Notes: a model not told the origin generated them from the letters alone. A DNA stretch of 64,000 nucleotides from Boseongicola sp. (GCA_014075275.1 CP046179.1:1993932-2057931); one strand, 5' to 3'; shown: positions 44,600 through 55,493, counted from the first letter of the stretch. A program made the numbers and translations.

Positions 44600-44791
44600 T
44601 TAGTGGTCGTTTTCGCTGAGTTCTTTTTCCGCCGCTTCACGCTTCAAAACTGCAACTACAAATGCAATTGAAGCGAGAAAAAGCATAATCATTTCAGCAA
44701 CATTGCCGACAACTGGCGTTCCGTTGATCGAGCCAATTGCGACGTTTGCTGTAAATGCGATGACGAGTAGTGCGGCGATGATCAAGGCCAT
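44600..44791 (-). CDS. Small two-helix membrane protein at head of DHPS operon
   Basis: 63 residues: MALIIAALLVIAFTANVAIG forms one membrane helix and AEMIMLFLASIAFVVAVL a second, followed by a charged tail (KREAAEKELSENDH). GGGGAG lies six bases before the ATG at 44791. It is the first gene of the operon, 23 bp ahead of the TRAP binding-protein gene. No family recognised. It may be an accessory subunit of the transporter, but that is only a guess from position. Confidence 0.7.
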   Translation of the reverse strand: MALIIAALLVIAFTANVAIGSINGTPVVGNVAEMIMLFLASIAFVVAVLKREAAEKELSENDH

Positions 44792-44836
44792 GTCGTCTCC
44801 CCTATCCACCGTTTTCCTTCGGTGATTCTTGCCGAA

Positions 44837-44872
44837 TGTAAGCGCTTATATGATTCTATGCAAGCGCTTACA
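44837..44872. promoter_or_regulatory. Paired LacI-type operators of the DHPS operon
   Basis: TGTAAGCGCTTATA (44837-44850) and TGCAAGCGCTTACA (44859-44872) each contain the palindromic core AAGCGCTT. Their centres are 22 bp apart, two helical turns, and together they form a larger imperfect palindrome. They lie between the small membrane gene and the divergent LacI-type regulator gene, and probably bind that regulator as two dimers or a tetramer. Confidence 0.75.
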
Positions 44873-44968
44873 TTTTGGAAGAGACAGGGCATTACTGTTT
44901 TGGCAAAAATACAGTAAGTTGCTCAAGAATAGGGCAAAGAAGCTCTGGACCTGGAAGAAGACACCTAA

Positions 44969-46009
44969 ATGCCATCGGATTCATTTCGAAAACCTGACAA
45001 GGCCCTGCCGACATTGGAAGATGTCGCCAAATTGGCTGGGGTTTCGACGGCAACGGTATCGCGGTGCTTGAATTCGCCTGAACGGGTAATCGAGGCCACG
45101 CGGATACGTGTCAAAAACGCAGTGGACGAGTTGGGGTATTCGCCCAACTTCGGCGCTCGCATTCTGGCGGCCAAACGCACCAACACAATTGGCGCCATTA
45201 TTCCGACCATGGAAAATGCGATCTTTGCGCGCGGCATACAGGCGTTTCAGGAAGAGTTGGGCAAGCACGGTATTACACTGCTGGTCGCAAGTTCGTCCTA
45301 TCAGCCGGATCTGGAAGAAGAGCAAATTCGCACGTTGACCGCTCGCGGAGCCGACGCGTTACTTTTAATCGGTCACGATCGAGCGCCTGAGGTTTATGAT
45401 TATCTAGAACGCCGTCGTGTACCCTATCTAATCGCCTGGGCGTTCAACGAAGACTATGGCGCATTGTCCATTGGTTTTAAGAACCGCGACTCGATGCGAC
45501 TTTTAGCTGAGCAGGTCATTGATTTGGGACACCACCGGATCGGCGTCATCTCGGCGGACCGGAAATTTAACGACCGAGCACGCGAGCGAGCAGAAGGAAT
45601 TCTGCAAGCCATGGAGAACCGTGGACTGGATGCAGACGCAGCGCCGATTATCGAAACCGTCTTTTCAATCGAATCCGGTGGGAAAGCATTTCAGGATCTC
45701 ATGGCATTGGAGCACCCGCCCACTGCTGTCATGTGCGGCAACGACGTATTAGCGGTGGGTGCCTTGGCTATGGCGCGCCAGATTGGGTTGTCGGTGCCGG
45801 GTGATGTCAGCATCACCGGATTTGATGACATCGAACTAGCGCGCATTACCGAACCGCAAATTACCACAGTGCACGTTCCCCATCGCGAAATGGGCGGCAG
45901 GGCGGCGCATATTCTTGCAGGGATGTTGAACGGCGACGTTCCGCGCGACAGCGTGCAACTTGAAACAAATATCATACATCGCGGATCACTTGGCCCGGTA
46001 AAAAAGTAA
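44969..46009 (+). CDS. LacI family transcriptional regulator of the DHPS operon
   Basis: 346 residues. The helix-turn-helix is TLEDVAKLAGVSTATVSRCL (residues about 15-34), followed by the hinge region NAVDELGYSPN. The ligand domain is PBP-like, with the closing blocks VSITGFDDIELARI and TTVHVPHREMGGRAAHIL. It is divergent from the sulfonate operon with two AAGCGCTT operators between them. It probably senses DHPS or a pathway intermediate. Confidence 0.92.
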   Translation: MPSDSFRKPDKALPTLEDVAKLAGVSTATVSRCLNSPERVIEATRIRVKNAVDELGYSPNFGARILAAKRTNTIGAIIPTMENAIFARGIQAFQEELGKHGITLLVASSSYQPDLEEEQIRTLTARGADALLLIGHDRAPEVYDYLERRRVPYLIAWAFNEDYGALSIGFKNRDSMRLLAEQVIDLGHHRIGVISADRKFNDRARERAEGILQAMENRGLDADAAPIIETVFSIESGGKAFQDLMALEHPPTAVMCGNDVLAVGALAMARQIGLSVPGDVSITGFDDIELARITEPQITTVHVPHREMGGRAAHILAGMLNGDVPRDSVQLETNIIHRGSLGPVKK

Positions 46010-46025
46010 TTAGGCTTCGGCATGA

Positions 46026-48258
<2,233 letters not shown>

Positions 48259-48262
<4 letters not shown>

Positions 48263-48960
48263 GCGTTTGTTTGATCCCTGCCCGCGGCGGTTCAAAACGC
48301 ATTCCGCGAAAGAACATCAAACTGTTCATGGGCAAACCAATGATTGGCTGGTCGATCGATGTGGCGAAAGCCGCTCAGGTCTTTGATCGCGTGATCGTAT
48401 CAACGGATGATGTTGAAATTGCCGAAGTCGCACGTGATTTGGGCGCTGAAGTTCCTTTTGAACGCCCCGCTGAAATCTCGGACGACCATGCGACGACCAA
48501 GGATGTTGTGGAACATGCGCTTGGTTGGTTGGATGCCAACGGTGGCATGCCGGAAAGACTTTGCTGTCTTTATGCAACGGCACCATTCGCGCGGGCCGAA
48601 GATATTCAAACGGGTCAAGAAAAGCTCGATACCGCTCGTTTCGCGATGCCGGTTACCAAATTCCGCTTCCCCATTCAACGCGCCGTCGAAATTGATGGCG
48701 ACGGTCATTTGCGAATGTTCAATCCTGAACTTTACAAAACCCGGTCACAAGACTTGCCAGAGGCATGGCATGATGCGGGTCAGTTTTACTGGGGTCACAC
48801 ATCAGCTTGGTTGAGTGACAGCTTGCTATTCGGACCAGATACAGCGGCCATCCCGCTGCCTGCGTGGCGCGTACAGGACATTGATACAGAAGAAGATTGG
48901 GCTCGGGCCGAAATTCTTGCGCGGCTGATCGCTGAGGATATCAAGCAACGGGCAGATTGA
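48259..48960 (+). CDS. pseF: Pseudaminic acid cytidylyltransferase, PseF-like
   Basis: 233 residues of the CMP-sialic acid synthetase family. It opens MSVCLIPARGGSKRIPRKNI, the CTP-binding signature, and carries YATAPFARAEDI and a late VQDIDTEEDW with the metal ligand Asp. It activates pseudaminic acid (or a related nonulosonic acid) to its CMP form. Start overlaps pseC by ATGA. Confidence 0.9.
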
Positions 48961-49013
48961 CCTGCCTCGCCCAAAGGGCGACACAGCTAGAAAATGAACT
49001 GCCGGGCATCGAA

Positions 49014-50060
49014 ATGACACTCAAAATTGAATCCGCTGAAATTGGCCCCGATGTTCGCACAATGCTGATTGCCGAACTGAGCGCCAACCACGACCGGGAC
49101 CTGGATCAGGCTTTGGCACTGGTTGATATTGCAGCAGATGCCGGATGGGACTGTTTGAAGCTGCAGACGTACACACCGGATTCTTTGACAGTTCGGTCAA
49201 CCCACCCTTCCATGACAATCGATAAGGTATGGGGCACCACCAATCTATACGACCTATACGAATGGGCTGCGATGCCCATGGAGTTTCACGAACCATTATT
49301 CGCGAAGGCGCGCGAGCGCGGGATGGTGCCATTCACCTCGGTATATGATCCGCGTGACATGGAATTTGTAGAAGCATTGGATTGTCCGATCTACAAGATC
49401 GCCTCGTTCGAAATGACGTTCGACGACCTGCTTGTAGAAGTGGCAGGCACAAAAAAACCGATTATCCTGTCAACGGGAATGGCAACGATGGATGAGATCG
49501 CCCATGCATTGGAGATCTTGGACGGTGCTGGTTCTGGTGAAGTGATCCTTCTTCACTGTTGCTCGAGTTACCCGGCGCCTTTGGATCAAATCAACCTGAA
49601 TGCCATGACAACAATCGGTCAGACGTTCGGAAGACAAGTTGGGTTTTCAGATCATACAATTGGGTCTGTTGGCCCATTGACAGCCGCAGCGATGGGAGCC
49701 GTGGCTATCGAAAAGCACTTTACGAATGATCCGTCACGCAATGGACCCGATCACCGGTTTTCGGCAACACCGGACGTCATGGCAGATATAGCCAAGGGCG
49801 TAGCAGATATATTTGAGTTGAAAGGGCAATCTACAAAGAAGCTAACGGATGCCGAAGAGCCGCAAAAGAAAATTGGGCGTCGTTCTGCATTTGCGGTCAA
49901 GGATTTGCCTGAGGGGCATGTCATCAGGGAAGCTGATTTTCGATTTATCCGACCCAGCGCAGGCATTCCGCCGACAGATAGGGCGACGTTGATGGGCACT
50001 ACGCTTACGCGGGCGGTGCCTGCAGGAAATCCAATAACATATGATGATCTTGACCGGTGA
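49014..50060 (+). CDS. pseI: Pseudaminic acid synthase, PseI-like
   Basis: 348 residues of the NeuB family. The TIM barrel domain has IAELSANHDRDLDQAL, KLQTYTPDSLT, IYKIASFEMT, STGMATMDEI, HCCSSYPA, GFSDHTIG and AIEKHFTNDPSRNGPDH. The C-terminal SAF/antifreeze-like domain has GRRSAFAVKDLPEGHVI. It condenses PEP with a 6-deoxy-diacetamido-altrose to form pseudaminic acid. The TTG at 48957, overlapping the pseF stop, would add 19 residues; the ATG at 49014 fits the family start better. Confidence 0.9.
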   Translation: MTLKIESAEIGPDVRTMLIAELSANHDRDLDQALALVDIAADAGWDCLKLQTYTPDSLTVRSTHPSMTIDKVWGTTNLYDLYEWAAMPMEFHEPLFAKARERGMVPFTSVYDPRDMEFVEALDCPIYKIASFEMTFDDLLVEVAGTKKPIILSTGMATMDEIAHALEILDGAGSGEVILLHCCSSYPAPLDQINLNAMTTIGQTFGRQVGFSDHTIGSVGPLTAAAMGAVAIEKHFTNDPSRNGPDHRFSATPDVMADIAKGVADIFELKGQSTKKLTDAEEPQKKIGRRSAFAVKDLPEGHVIREADFRFIRPSAGIPPTDRATLMGTTLTRAVPAGNPITYDDLDR

Positions 50061-51409
50061 CGGAGCTGGGCTCGGTTACGAAAGCGCTGCCCCCGGCGAG
50101 CTGTCGCCTACGGTTGTTTTTTCCGCTCTGGCAAATCTTTGTGCATTTGGCTTTGCCCTTTGCATTGCTCTTCTTTCTGGTGCGTTCAAGACGTGAGCCG
50201 CTTTACCGCAAGAGATGGGGCGAACGCCTGGGTTTTGGCAAAGTCAGAAAAAAAGGGTCAGTCTGGGTGTTTGCGACTTCTCTGGGTGAGACCCGCGCCG
50301 TTAGTCCCTTGGTGCGCGACTTGTTAAAGAACGGTCACGATGTTTGTCTTGCACATTCTTCCCCGGCGGGCCTAACCGAAGGCATGCGGCTGTTTGACGA
50401 TGTCCGTGTGACGCATCGCTATGTTCCCTTCGATTTGTTTTGGTGTATCGGACTTTTCATGCTGCGACTTCGTCCATCGATTGGCTTGGTTGTCGAAGGC
50501 GAGTTTTGGCCCGGTCATCTGCAGATGGCCAATTGGCTGAGAGTGCCGATGTTGCACATCAACGGCAACCTTCATGAGCATTCGATAGAACGCGCAAAAC
50601 GATTTGGCAGCATTCGAATGGAAATCCTGACCAGATTTCACGGAATCCTCACCAAAAGCCAGGGGCACAAAGGGCGGTATTTGAAGGCGGGTGTGGCTGA
50701 CGATAGAATTCTAATGGTGGGCGAACTGAAGTTTGACCAGTGGGTTGAACCGCAGCAACTTGCGATTGGTGACGAGCTTCGCAGCGCCTGGACTGACGAC
50801 AGAATGGTTATTCTTATCGCCAGCTCGGTCTTGGGCGAAGAAGCCGAACTATTGGACATGATTGCCCAGCTTCTCAAATTGGATCATCCGCCCCGAATAA
50901 TTTGGGCACCCAGAAGCCCGCAAAGGTTTAATGCAGTTTCCGAAGCCCTTGAATTGAAAGGCGTAAGTTACGTCAGGCGCTCTAAGATTCTGGATGAGCA
51001 GTTGACTGGCAATATGCCCAGAAGCGTGGATGTTCTCGTTGGCGACTCCATTGGTGAGATGAATGTCTGGTATCAGATGGCTGACCTGGTCTTTGTCGGC
51101 GCGACGCTTTCTGACAATGGAGGTCACAACATATCCGAACCCTTGGCTCTAGGACGTCCGGTTCTTATTGGCCCTTCGATTTATGGGATTGAATTCCCGG
51201 CAATTGCCGCATCCGAAGAAGGTGCAGTCGTTATTGCAAAAAACGTCAATGACCTGACTGAACATATGACGAGATTAATCACAAACCATCAGAATTATTC
51301 GGAGTTCACAGCAAAGGCGCAGTCATTTGCAGAGCGACATGTTGGAGCGACTGAGCGCACTATCGACGTTATTGACGCGGTTCTGGCTTCCAATCCAACC
51401 GAACGATAG
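50057..51409 (+). CDS. Diverged Kdo-transferase (WaaA/GT30)-like glycosyltransferase
   Basis: 450 residues. An N-terminal membrane anchor (about residues 20-43) is followed by two GT-B domains. The family blocks are present but altered. The usual HA.SVGE reads FATSLGE at 72-78, keeping the catalytic Glu78 but replacing the His. GEFWPGHL stands for the TELWPN block and GGHNISEPLALGRPVLIGP is well conserved. GTG start overlaps pseI as GTGA. Because Kdo transferases use a CMP-ulosonic acid donor and this gene is coupled to CMP-pseudaminate genes, it may transfer that sugar. This is inferred; ordinary lipid A Kdo transferase is less likely in this operon. Confidence 0.75.
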   Translation: MTELGSVTKALPPASCRLRLFFPLWQIFVHLALPFALLFFLVRSRREPLYRKRWGERLGFGKVRKKGSVWVFATSLGETRAVSPLVRDLLKNGHDVCLAHSSPAGLTEGMRLFDDVRVTHRYVPFDLFWCIGLFMLRLRPSIGLVVEGEFWPGHLQMANWLRVPMLHINGNLHEHSIERAKRFGSIRMEILTRFHGILTKSQGHKGRYLKAGVADDRILMVGELKFDQWVEPQQLAIGDELRSAWTDDRMVILIASSVLGEEAELLDMIAQLLKLDHPPRIIWAPRSPQRFNAVSEALELKGVSYVRRSKILDEQLTGNMPRSVDVLVGDSIGEMNVWYQMADLVFVGATLSDNGGHNISEPLALGRPVLIGPSIYGIEFPAIAASEEGAVVIAKNVNDLTEHMTRLITNHQNYSEFTAKAQSFAERHVGATERTIDVIDAVLASNPTER

Positions 51410-51419
51410 CATCTGGCAC

Positions 51420-52481
51420 ATGACAAAAGCCCGTAATGAACGATTTGTGGTGGATCATGCGGTGATCGTACTTGGTCACGAAATGAACCATGAAGGGGAA
51501 CCTGACTTGATCGGGCGCAGTCGCCTTTTGTTGGCGTCAGATATTGTTCGCTCCGATCCTCGCTCGATATTGGTCACTTCGGGATGGGCTTATCGTAAAG
51601 ACATTGACCTTTCGTTGGCAGCTTCAATGAAGCGTTCTGCTGTGCGGGATCTTGAGTTGGACCAGAAACGCATTCATTGCCTGGCCAAAAGTAAAGACAC
51701 CGTTGGAGACGCCGTTTTCTTTGCAGAAGCAGTGCGTGCGGAAAAAGTGACGGTTGTGACCAGCACGTTTCACCAAAAACGTGCGGAACGAATTTTTCGG
51801 TTCGTGCTGGGTGCTGATGTCGTGCTGGATGTTTTGGGAACAGGACAATCGCCCACACCAAAACAAAAAGCCAATGAGAACCAGTCGTTGGGCGTTTTCC
51901 GCGATACCTTCGATGGCATTGCATCTGGCGATTTCGATGCAATTAGAGGCAGGCTAAAGTCGGCTCATCCGTTCTACAATGGCACTTTGGATGTTCGGGC
52001 CTTAAAGCGACCTGGCGACAGACGTCTATCGTGTCGACCGGCAACCTTTGAGGACGTGAAACAGCTTTTGGAGTGGCGGAACGCTCCCGAAGTGCGCAGC
52101 GCTTCGGTTGAGGGTGAAGAGATATCATTAGCTACTCATTCGACTTGGCTACGAAAAAGCTTGAGTAATCCGGATCGGATTATCCTTATTTTTCATAATG
52201 GTATAATTAGAGTGGGCATGGTGCGATTTGATTGCGCTGAAGCACAAACATTGACAACGGTAAGCATCTTGCTGGATCCAGCAGTTCGTGGAACTGGCTT
52301 GGCGAAGTCGATACTGAAGCATGCAGTTTCTTATGCAGAATTACAAAATCACGACTTGAAAGCCGTAGCGCGAAAAGAGAATTTACCCAGTATTGCCTTG
52401 TTTGAGGGTCTTGGATTTGAGGCGCGGACCGAGGGCGAATTTGTAGAACTGCGGCGAATAGCCTTGGCGAATGACAGCTAA
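51420..52481 (+). CDS. DUF218 (YdcF/ElyC-like) - GNAT acetyltransferase fusion
   Basis: 353 residues in two parts. Residues 10-160 resemble the DUF218 domain: VDHAVIVLGHEMN, ILVTSGWAYRKDIDLS, DTVGDAVFFAE and VVTSTFHQKRAERIF. Residues about 220-350 are a GNAT acetyltransferase opening LSCRPATFEDVKQLLEWRN, as in PseH, which acetylates the 4-amino group of the PseC product. ATG at 51420 sits 10 bp after the glycosyltransferase stop. The acetyltransferase supplies the PseH step of this operon; the role of the DUF218 half is unknown. Confidence 0.75.
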   Translation: MTKARNERFVVDHAVIVLGHEMNHEGEPDLIGRSRLLLASDIVRSDPRSILVTSGWAYRKDIDLSLAASMKRSAVRDLELDQKRIHCLAKSKDTVGDAVFFAEAVRAEKVTVVTSTFHQKRAERIFRFVLGADVVLDVLGTGQSPTPKQKANENQSLGVFRDTFDGIASGDFDAIRGRLKSAHPFYNGTLDVRALKRPGDRRLSCRPATFEDVKQLLEWRNAPEVRSASVEGEEISLATHSTWLRKSLSNPDRIILIFHNGIIRVGMVRFDCAEAQTLTTVSILLDPAVRGTGLAKSILKHAVSYAELQNHDLKAVARKENLPSIALFEGLGFEARTEGEFVELRRIALANDS

Positions 52482-52489
52482 ACAGCCAG

Positions 52490-52848
52490 TTACTCGATAA
52501 GTTCGTGTTCCAGTAAAAGATCGACTGCAATTTCGACCTGTTCAATAGCGGCATCTAGTTTTTCACTTAACTCAAATAGATCGCGCGTGCCGTTCGCGTA
52601 GGCTAATATATTGCGTATAAGCATTGAGCCACTGGCGGACCCTTTACGGGAAAGAGTTTCATAAAGGCCGCGCCGACCTAATTGAGGTTCGCCAAGTATT
52701 TTCGCGCGTGGTCGGTGCGCGCCTTCCAGAAGCTCAATAATATGACGGTAGATCGATATGCTTTCAGCTAATCCCTTCGGTGTGACAAAATTCAAATCAT
52801 CGAGGGATGTGTGGTATTCAGGGAATGTTCCATATTTCGACTTCATGA
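52490..52848 (-). pseudogene. DUF4910 aminopeptidase-like protein, 3' remnant
   Basis: About 119 C-terminal residues: MKSKYGTFPEYHTSLDDLNF, then GEPQLGRRGLYETLSRKG and a winged-helix-like tail (NGTRDLFELSEKLDAAIEQV). This matches the C-terminus of the DUF4910 M28-like/winged-helix proteins that often accompany surface-sugar clusters. The bulk of the gene is missing, cut at the IS end at 52849. It is convergent with the DUF218-GNAT gene, with 8 bp between them. Confidence 0.75.
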
Positions 52849-52922
52849 TGTCCGTCGTCAGGGTTTTGGGAACCAAGAGTTGCTTAAACAAGTAAAGAGT
52901 TTGGCTCGTCTGGTTGATGTTA

Positions 52923-53903
52923 TTATGCGGCGCGCTGTCTGTGATGCAAGCGCCGCGCTTCGAGCGTCTTTCGTTTGATCCTTTCCCGTTGTCTTAGAAT
53001 GGCTTTGTCACGCCCGAAGTAGACGTCGGCGGGTGTGACGTTGTTCAGGCTCTCGTGGTAGCGCTTGTGATTGTAGTGATCGACGAAGGCTTCGATCTGG
53101 GTTTCGAGGTCTCCCGGAAGGAAGTAGTTCTCCAATAGGATGCGGTTCTTCAGGGTTTGATGCCACCTCTCGATCTTGCCCTGTGTCTGGGGATGATATG
53201 GTGCGCCCCGAGAATGCTTCATGCCTTTGTCCTGCAGCCATTCAGCCAGATCGCCAGAGACGTAACTGGACCCGTTGTCGCTGAGGAGGCGGGGTTTGTG
53301 GATGACGTGAACCTGATCGCACCCTGATGCTTGTAGCGCCAAATCCAGGGTGTCCGTCACGTCCTCTGCCCGCATGTTCGTGCAGAGTTTCCACGAGATG
53401 ATGTAGCGGCTGTAGTCGTCCAGGATTGTGCTGAGATAGAACCAGCCCCAGCCAAGCACTTTGAGATAGGTGAAGTCGGTTTGCCAAAGCTGGTTGATCG
53501 CAGTGGTCTTGTCTTTGAACTCGTTTGCCGCCTTGAGCACGATAAAGGCCGGGCTGGTGATCAGATCGTGGGCCTTCAGGGCCCGATAGACTGAAGATTC
53601 CGAGACGAAGTAGCGCTCCCGATCCGTGAACGTCACTGCCAGTTCGCGCGGCGACAGCTCCGTCTCCTGCAGCGCCAGCTTGACGACCTTGCGCCGGACT
53701 TCGTCGGGGATGCGGTTCCAGACATGTCTGGGCTTAGGCGCTTGATCCACAAGGCCAGCGTCGCCGCGCTGCCGATACCGATCATACCAACGGTAAAATG
53801 TGGTGCGGGGGATGCCCAGCTTTGCCAATGTTCGACGAGCAGACAAATGCGACCCCTCAACAAGCCGGATGATCTCCAACTTCTCAGATGCAGCATACCT
53901 CAT
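52923..53903 (-). CDS. IS3-family transposase OrfB, copy 2
   Basis: 326 residues, identical to the copy at 33107-34087: helix-turn-helix, then the DDE core with Asp in WQTDFTYLKV, Asp in LLSDNGSSYVS and Glu in QGKIERWHQ. Starts at an ATG that overlaps the orfA stop. The perfect identity shows recent copying or gene conversion between the two elements. Confidence 0.93.
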   Translation of the reverse strand: MRYAASEKLEIIRLVEGSHLSARRTLAKLGIPRTTFYRWYDRYRQRGDAGLVDQAPKPRHVWNRIPDEVRRKVVKLALQETELSPRELAVTFTDRERYFVSESSVYRALKAHDLITSPAFIVLKAANEFKDKTTAINQLWQTDFTYLKVLGWGWFYLSTILDDYSRYIISWKLCTNMRAEDVTDTLDLALQASGCDQVHVIHKPRLLSDNGSSYVSGDLAEWLQDKGMKHSRGAPYHPQTQGKIERWHQTLKNRILLENYFLPGDLETQIEAFVDHYNHKRYHESLNNVTPADVYFGRDKAILRQRERIKRKTLEARRLHHRQRAA

Positions 53904-54274
53904 TCTTGGTCGCCCCCACCGCCGGTCATGCTTTTTTTGAGAAGACGCAGTTCCAGTGTTTGCTCGGCAACGACCTCCTTCAGGTCTCGGGCTTCGCGGC
54001 GCAGGTCCTTGACTTCGTCGGTCGTAGCCGCACGCGCCGTATCTCCAGCAAGCCGCCGTTTGCCAGCTTCCATGAAGTCCTTGGACCATTTGTAGTAGAT
54101 ACCTTGAGATATTCCCTCACGACGGCACAACTCAGCAATGCTGTCTTCGCCACGCAAGCCATCCAGCACGATCCGGATCTTCTCTTCTGACGAATACTGT
54201 TTGCGCGTCGCGCGCTTGATCTCTTTGACGATCTTCTCGCCGGGGCTCCTGCGAGTTCCAGTTGTCTGTCTCAT
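53900..54274 (-). CDS. IS3-family transposase OrfA, copy 2
   Basis: 124 residues, MRQTTGTRRSPGEKIVKEIK onward, with the same helix-turn-helix and C-terminal zipper helix as copy 1. Two substitutions (Lys for Gln, Glu for Asp) lie in the first 20 residues. Only one ATG precedes the frame here, which fixes the start for both copies. Confidence 0.9.
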   Translation of the reverse strand: MRQTTGTRRSPGEKIVKEIKRATRKQYSSEEKIRIVLDGLRGEDSIAELCRREGISQGIYYKWSKDFMEAGKRRLAGDTARAATTDEVKDLRREARDLKEVVAEQTLELRLLKKSMTGGGGDQE

Positions 54275-54360
54275 GTCCCACTCCTCAGTGGTTACGATGA
54301 GCCAACAAAACTCTCTTATCAAATTAACCTAATTGGACCCATAGGCGCTGACTTCAGACA

Positions 54361-54591
54361 CCGGTCTACGCCGCAGGCTCACCCAAATAATATCATTTTG
54401 GTCCGGTTGTGGAACTGGGCGAAGGCGCGGACTACTCAAAATTTTTGGGGTCAATTTCCGAAGGTAAAGTCTATCTAGACCCAGCGGCCAAAGTCACCGT
54501 TAAAGAGACAAAGAAACGTTGTCAGTTTCGTGTTTCCCACAAGGATTTACCTAGTTTGTATAAGAAGTTCGGCACCGCGTCAGTCGGTTAG
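54361..54591 (+). pseudogene. Remnant of an unidentified gene, perhaps restriction-endonuclease-like
   Basis: Directly after the IS end, a frame reads PVYAAGSPK-stop and then from GTG 54409 VELGEGADYSKFLGSISEG, KVYLDPAAKV and QFRVSHKDLPSLYKKFG to a TAG at 54589. The closing segment is reminiscent of the C-termini of MvaI/BcnI-type restriction endonucleases, but the similarity is weak and from memory. The in-frame TAA and the IS junction indicate a decayed 3' end of a larger gene. No methylase is seen beside it. Confidence 0.35.
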
Positions 54592-54652
54592 ATTTTCGTC
54601 ATAAATCCTTTGTCTTAGCAGCACAATTGGCTGACGTTTGAGGAGCAAATCC

Positions 54653-55459
54653 ATGGGTTGGTCGAATGGAAACCACAAATCGACGGGCGGCACAATTATT
54701 GTTGAAGGACTCGAGCACTTTGAAGGGCTTATCACTAGGGACATCCCATTGAATAATTGGTATTTCCGAGGCGAGCCTGATGAATATGATATTCCCTTTC
54801 TTGCCGGGATTTGGAGGTCGGGGCATGATTTTACCAATAGAACCGAAGTAGCCCCAAATACGGGTTTCACAGTTGGAGAATTGGAGGCAGTCAAAAGATG
54901 TCAGTCAGACGTTGTTGCTGGCAGACTTGAAGATGAGTCATTCACGGACCAAATGCACGAAGTCGCGGCGCCAATTGATCTCAGTTCAGTTGATTTGCTA
55001 AATTGGTTGTCCTTGGCACAGCACTACAACTCTGACCAAATCTACCCAACGCGCCTAATTGACATAACAGTCGAGCCGCTTGTTGCGCTTTACTTTGCTG
55101 TTATGAAAAACAGCAGACGGCCGGGGTTTGTCTTTGCATTCAAGGACGGATTCAACGATTTGGGAACTGCTGGTCGAGTTGCAGAACAAGGCGATACATT
55201 TCTCGATGTTTTCCGTATCGACGGAAACGATGGGCTGCCGTATTGCCCCAACGATGACACTATTAATCTAATGAGACCACCGGTGGAGAATGCTCGAAGC
55301 CACGCGCAAAAAGGACTGTTCGTATGGAATCGGGGAATCGATTGCAGGCTGCGGCCGGGCTGGCTGATTTTCCAGATACCTTCTGAACAGAAGGCTCCCA
55401 TTATGTCACTGCTTGCCGAGAAAGGTATCGACGAAAACTCACTTCGCCTGCGCGATTAA
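54653..55459 (+). CDS. FRG domain-containing protein
   Basis: 268 residues from the ATG at 54653, which has GAGGAG eight bases upstream (the TTG at 54638 lies in that site). It holds the FRG hallmark NWYFRGEPDEYDIPFLAGIWR near residue 40, here quoted as NWYFRGEPDEYDIPFL, and the downstream PTRLIDITVEPLVALYFAV that replaces the usual TRLLDWT..P..ALYFA. FRG proteins are frequent in defence and mobile regions and are suspected toxins or effectors; no enzymatic role is proven. The next gene overlaps or directly follows it, and tRNA-Ser lies just beyond. Probably part of a small accessory island. Confidence 0.8.
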   Translation: MGWSNGNHKSTGGTIIVEGLEHFEGLITRDIPLNNWYFRGEPDEYDIPFLAGIWRSGHDFTNRTEVAPNTGFTVGELEAVKRCQSDVVAGRLEDESFTDQMHEVAAPIDLSSVDLLNWLSLAQHYNSDQIYPTRLIDITVEPLVALYFAVMKNSRRPGFVFAFKDGFNDLGTAGRVAEQGDTFLDVFRIDGNDGLPYCPNDDTINLMRPPVENARSHAQKGLFVWNRGIDCRLRPGWLIFQIPSEQKAPIMSLLAEKGIDENSLRLRD

Positions 55460-55493
55460 CGAAGAAATCATTAGTTTGAAGAGGGCTAGCAAG

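Larger units (their letters stand above)
52849..54360 (-). mobile_element. IS3-family insertion sequence, copy 2 (1512 bp, inverted)
   Basis: Same element as at 32650-34161, in the opposite orientation and of identical length. Its right end (TGTCCGTCGTCAGGG) is at 52849 and its left end finishes at 54360. The orfB product is identical to copy 1. The leader between the left end and orfA differs at several bases, and OrfA differs at two residues (Gln/Lys and Asp/Glu). Flanking triplets TGA and CCG do not match each other. Confidence 0.92.
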
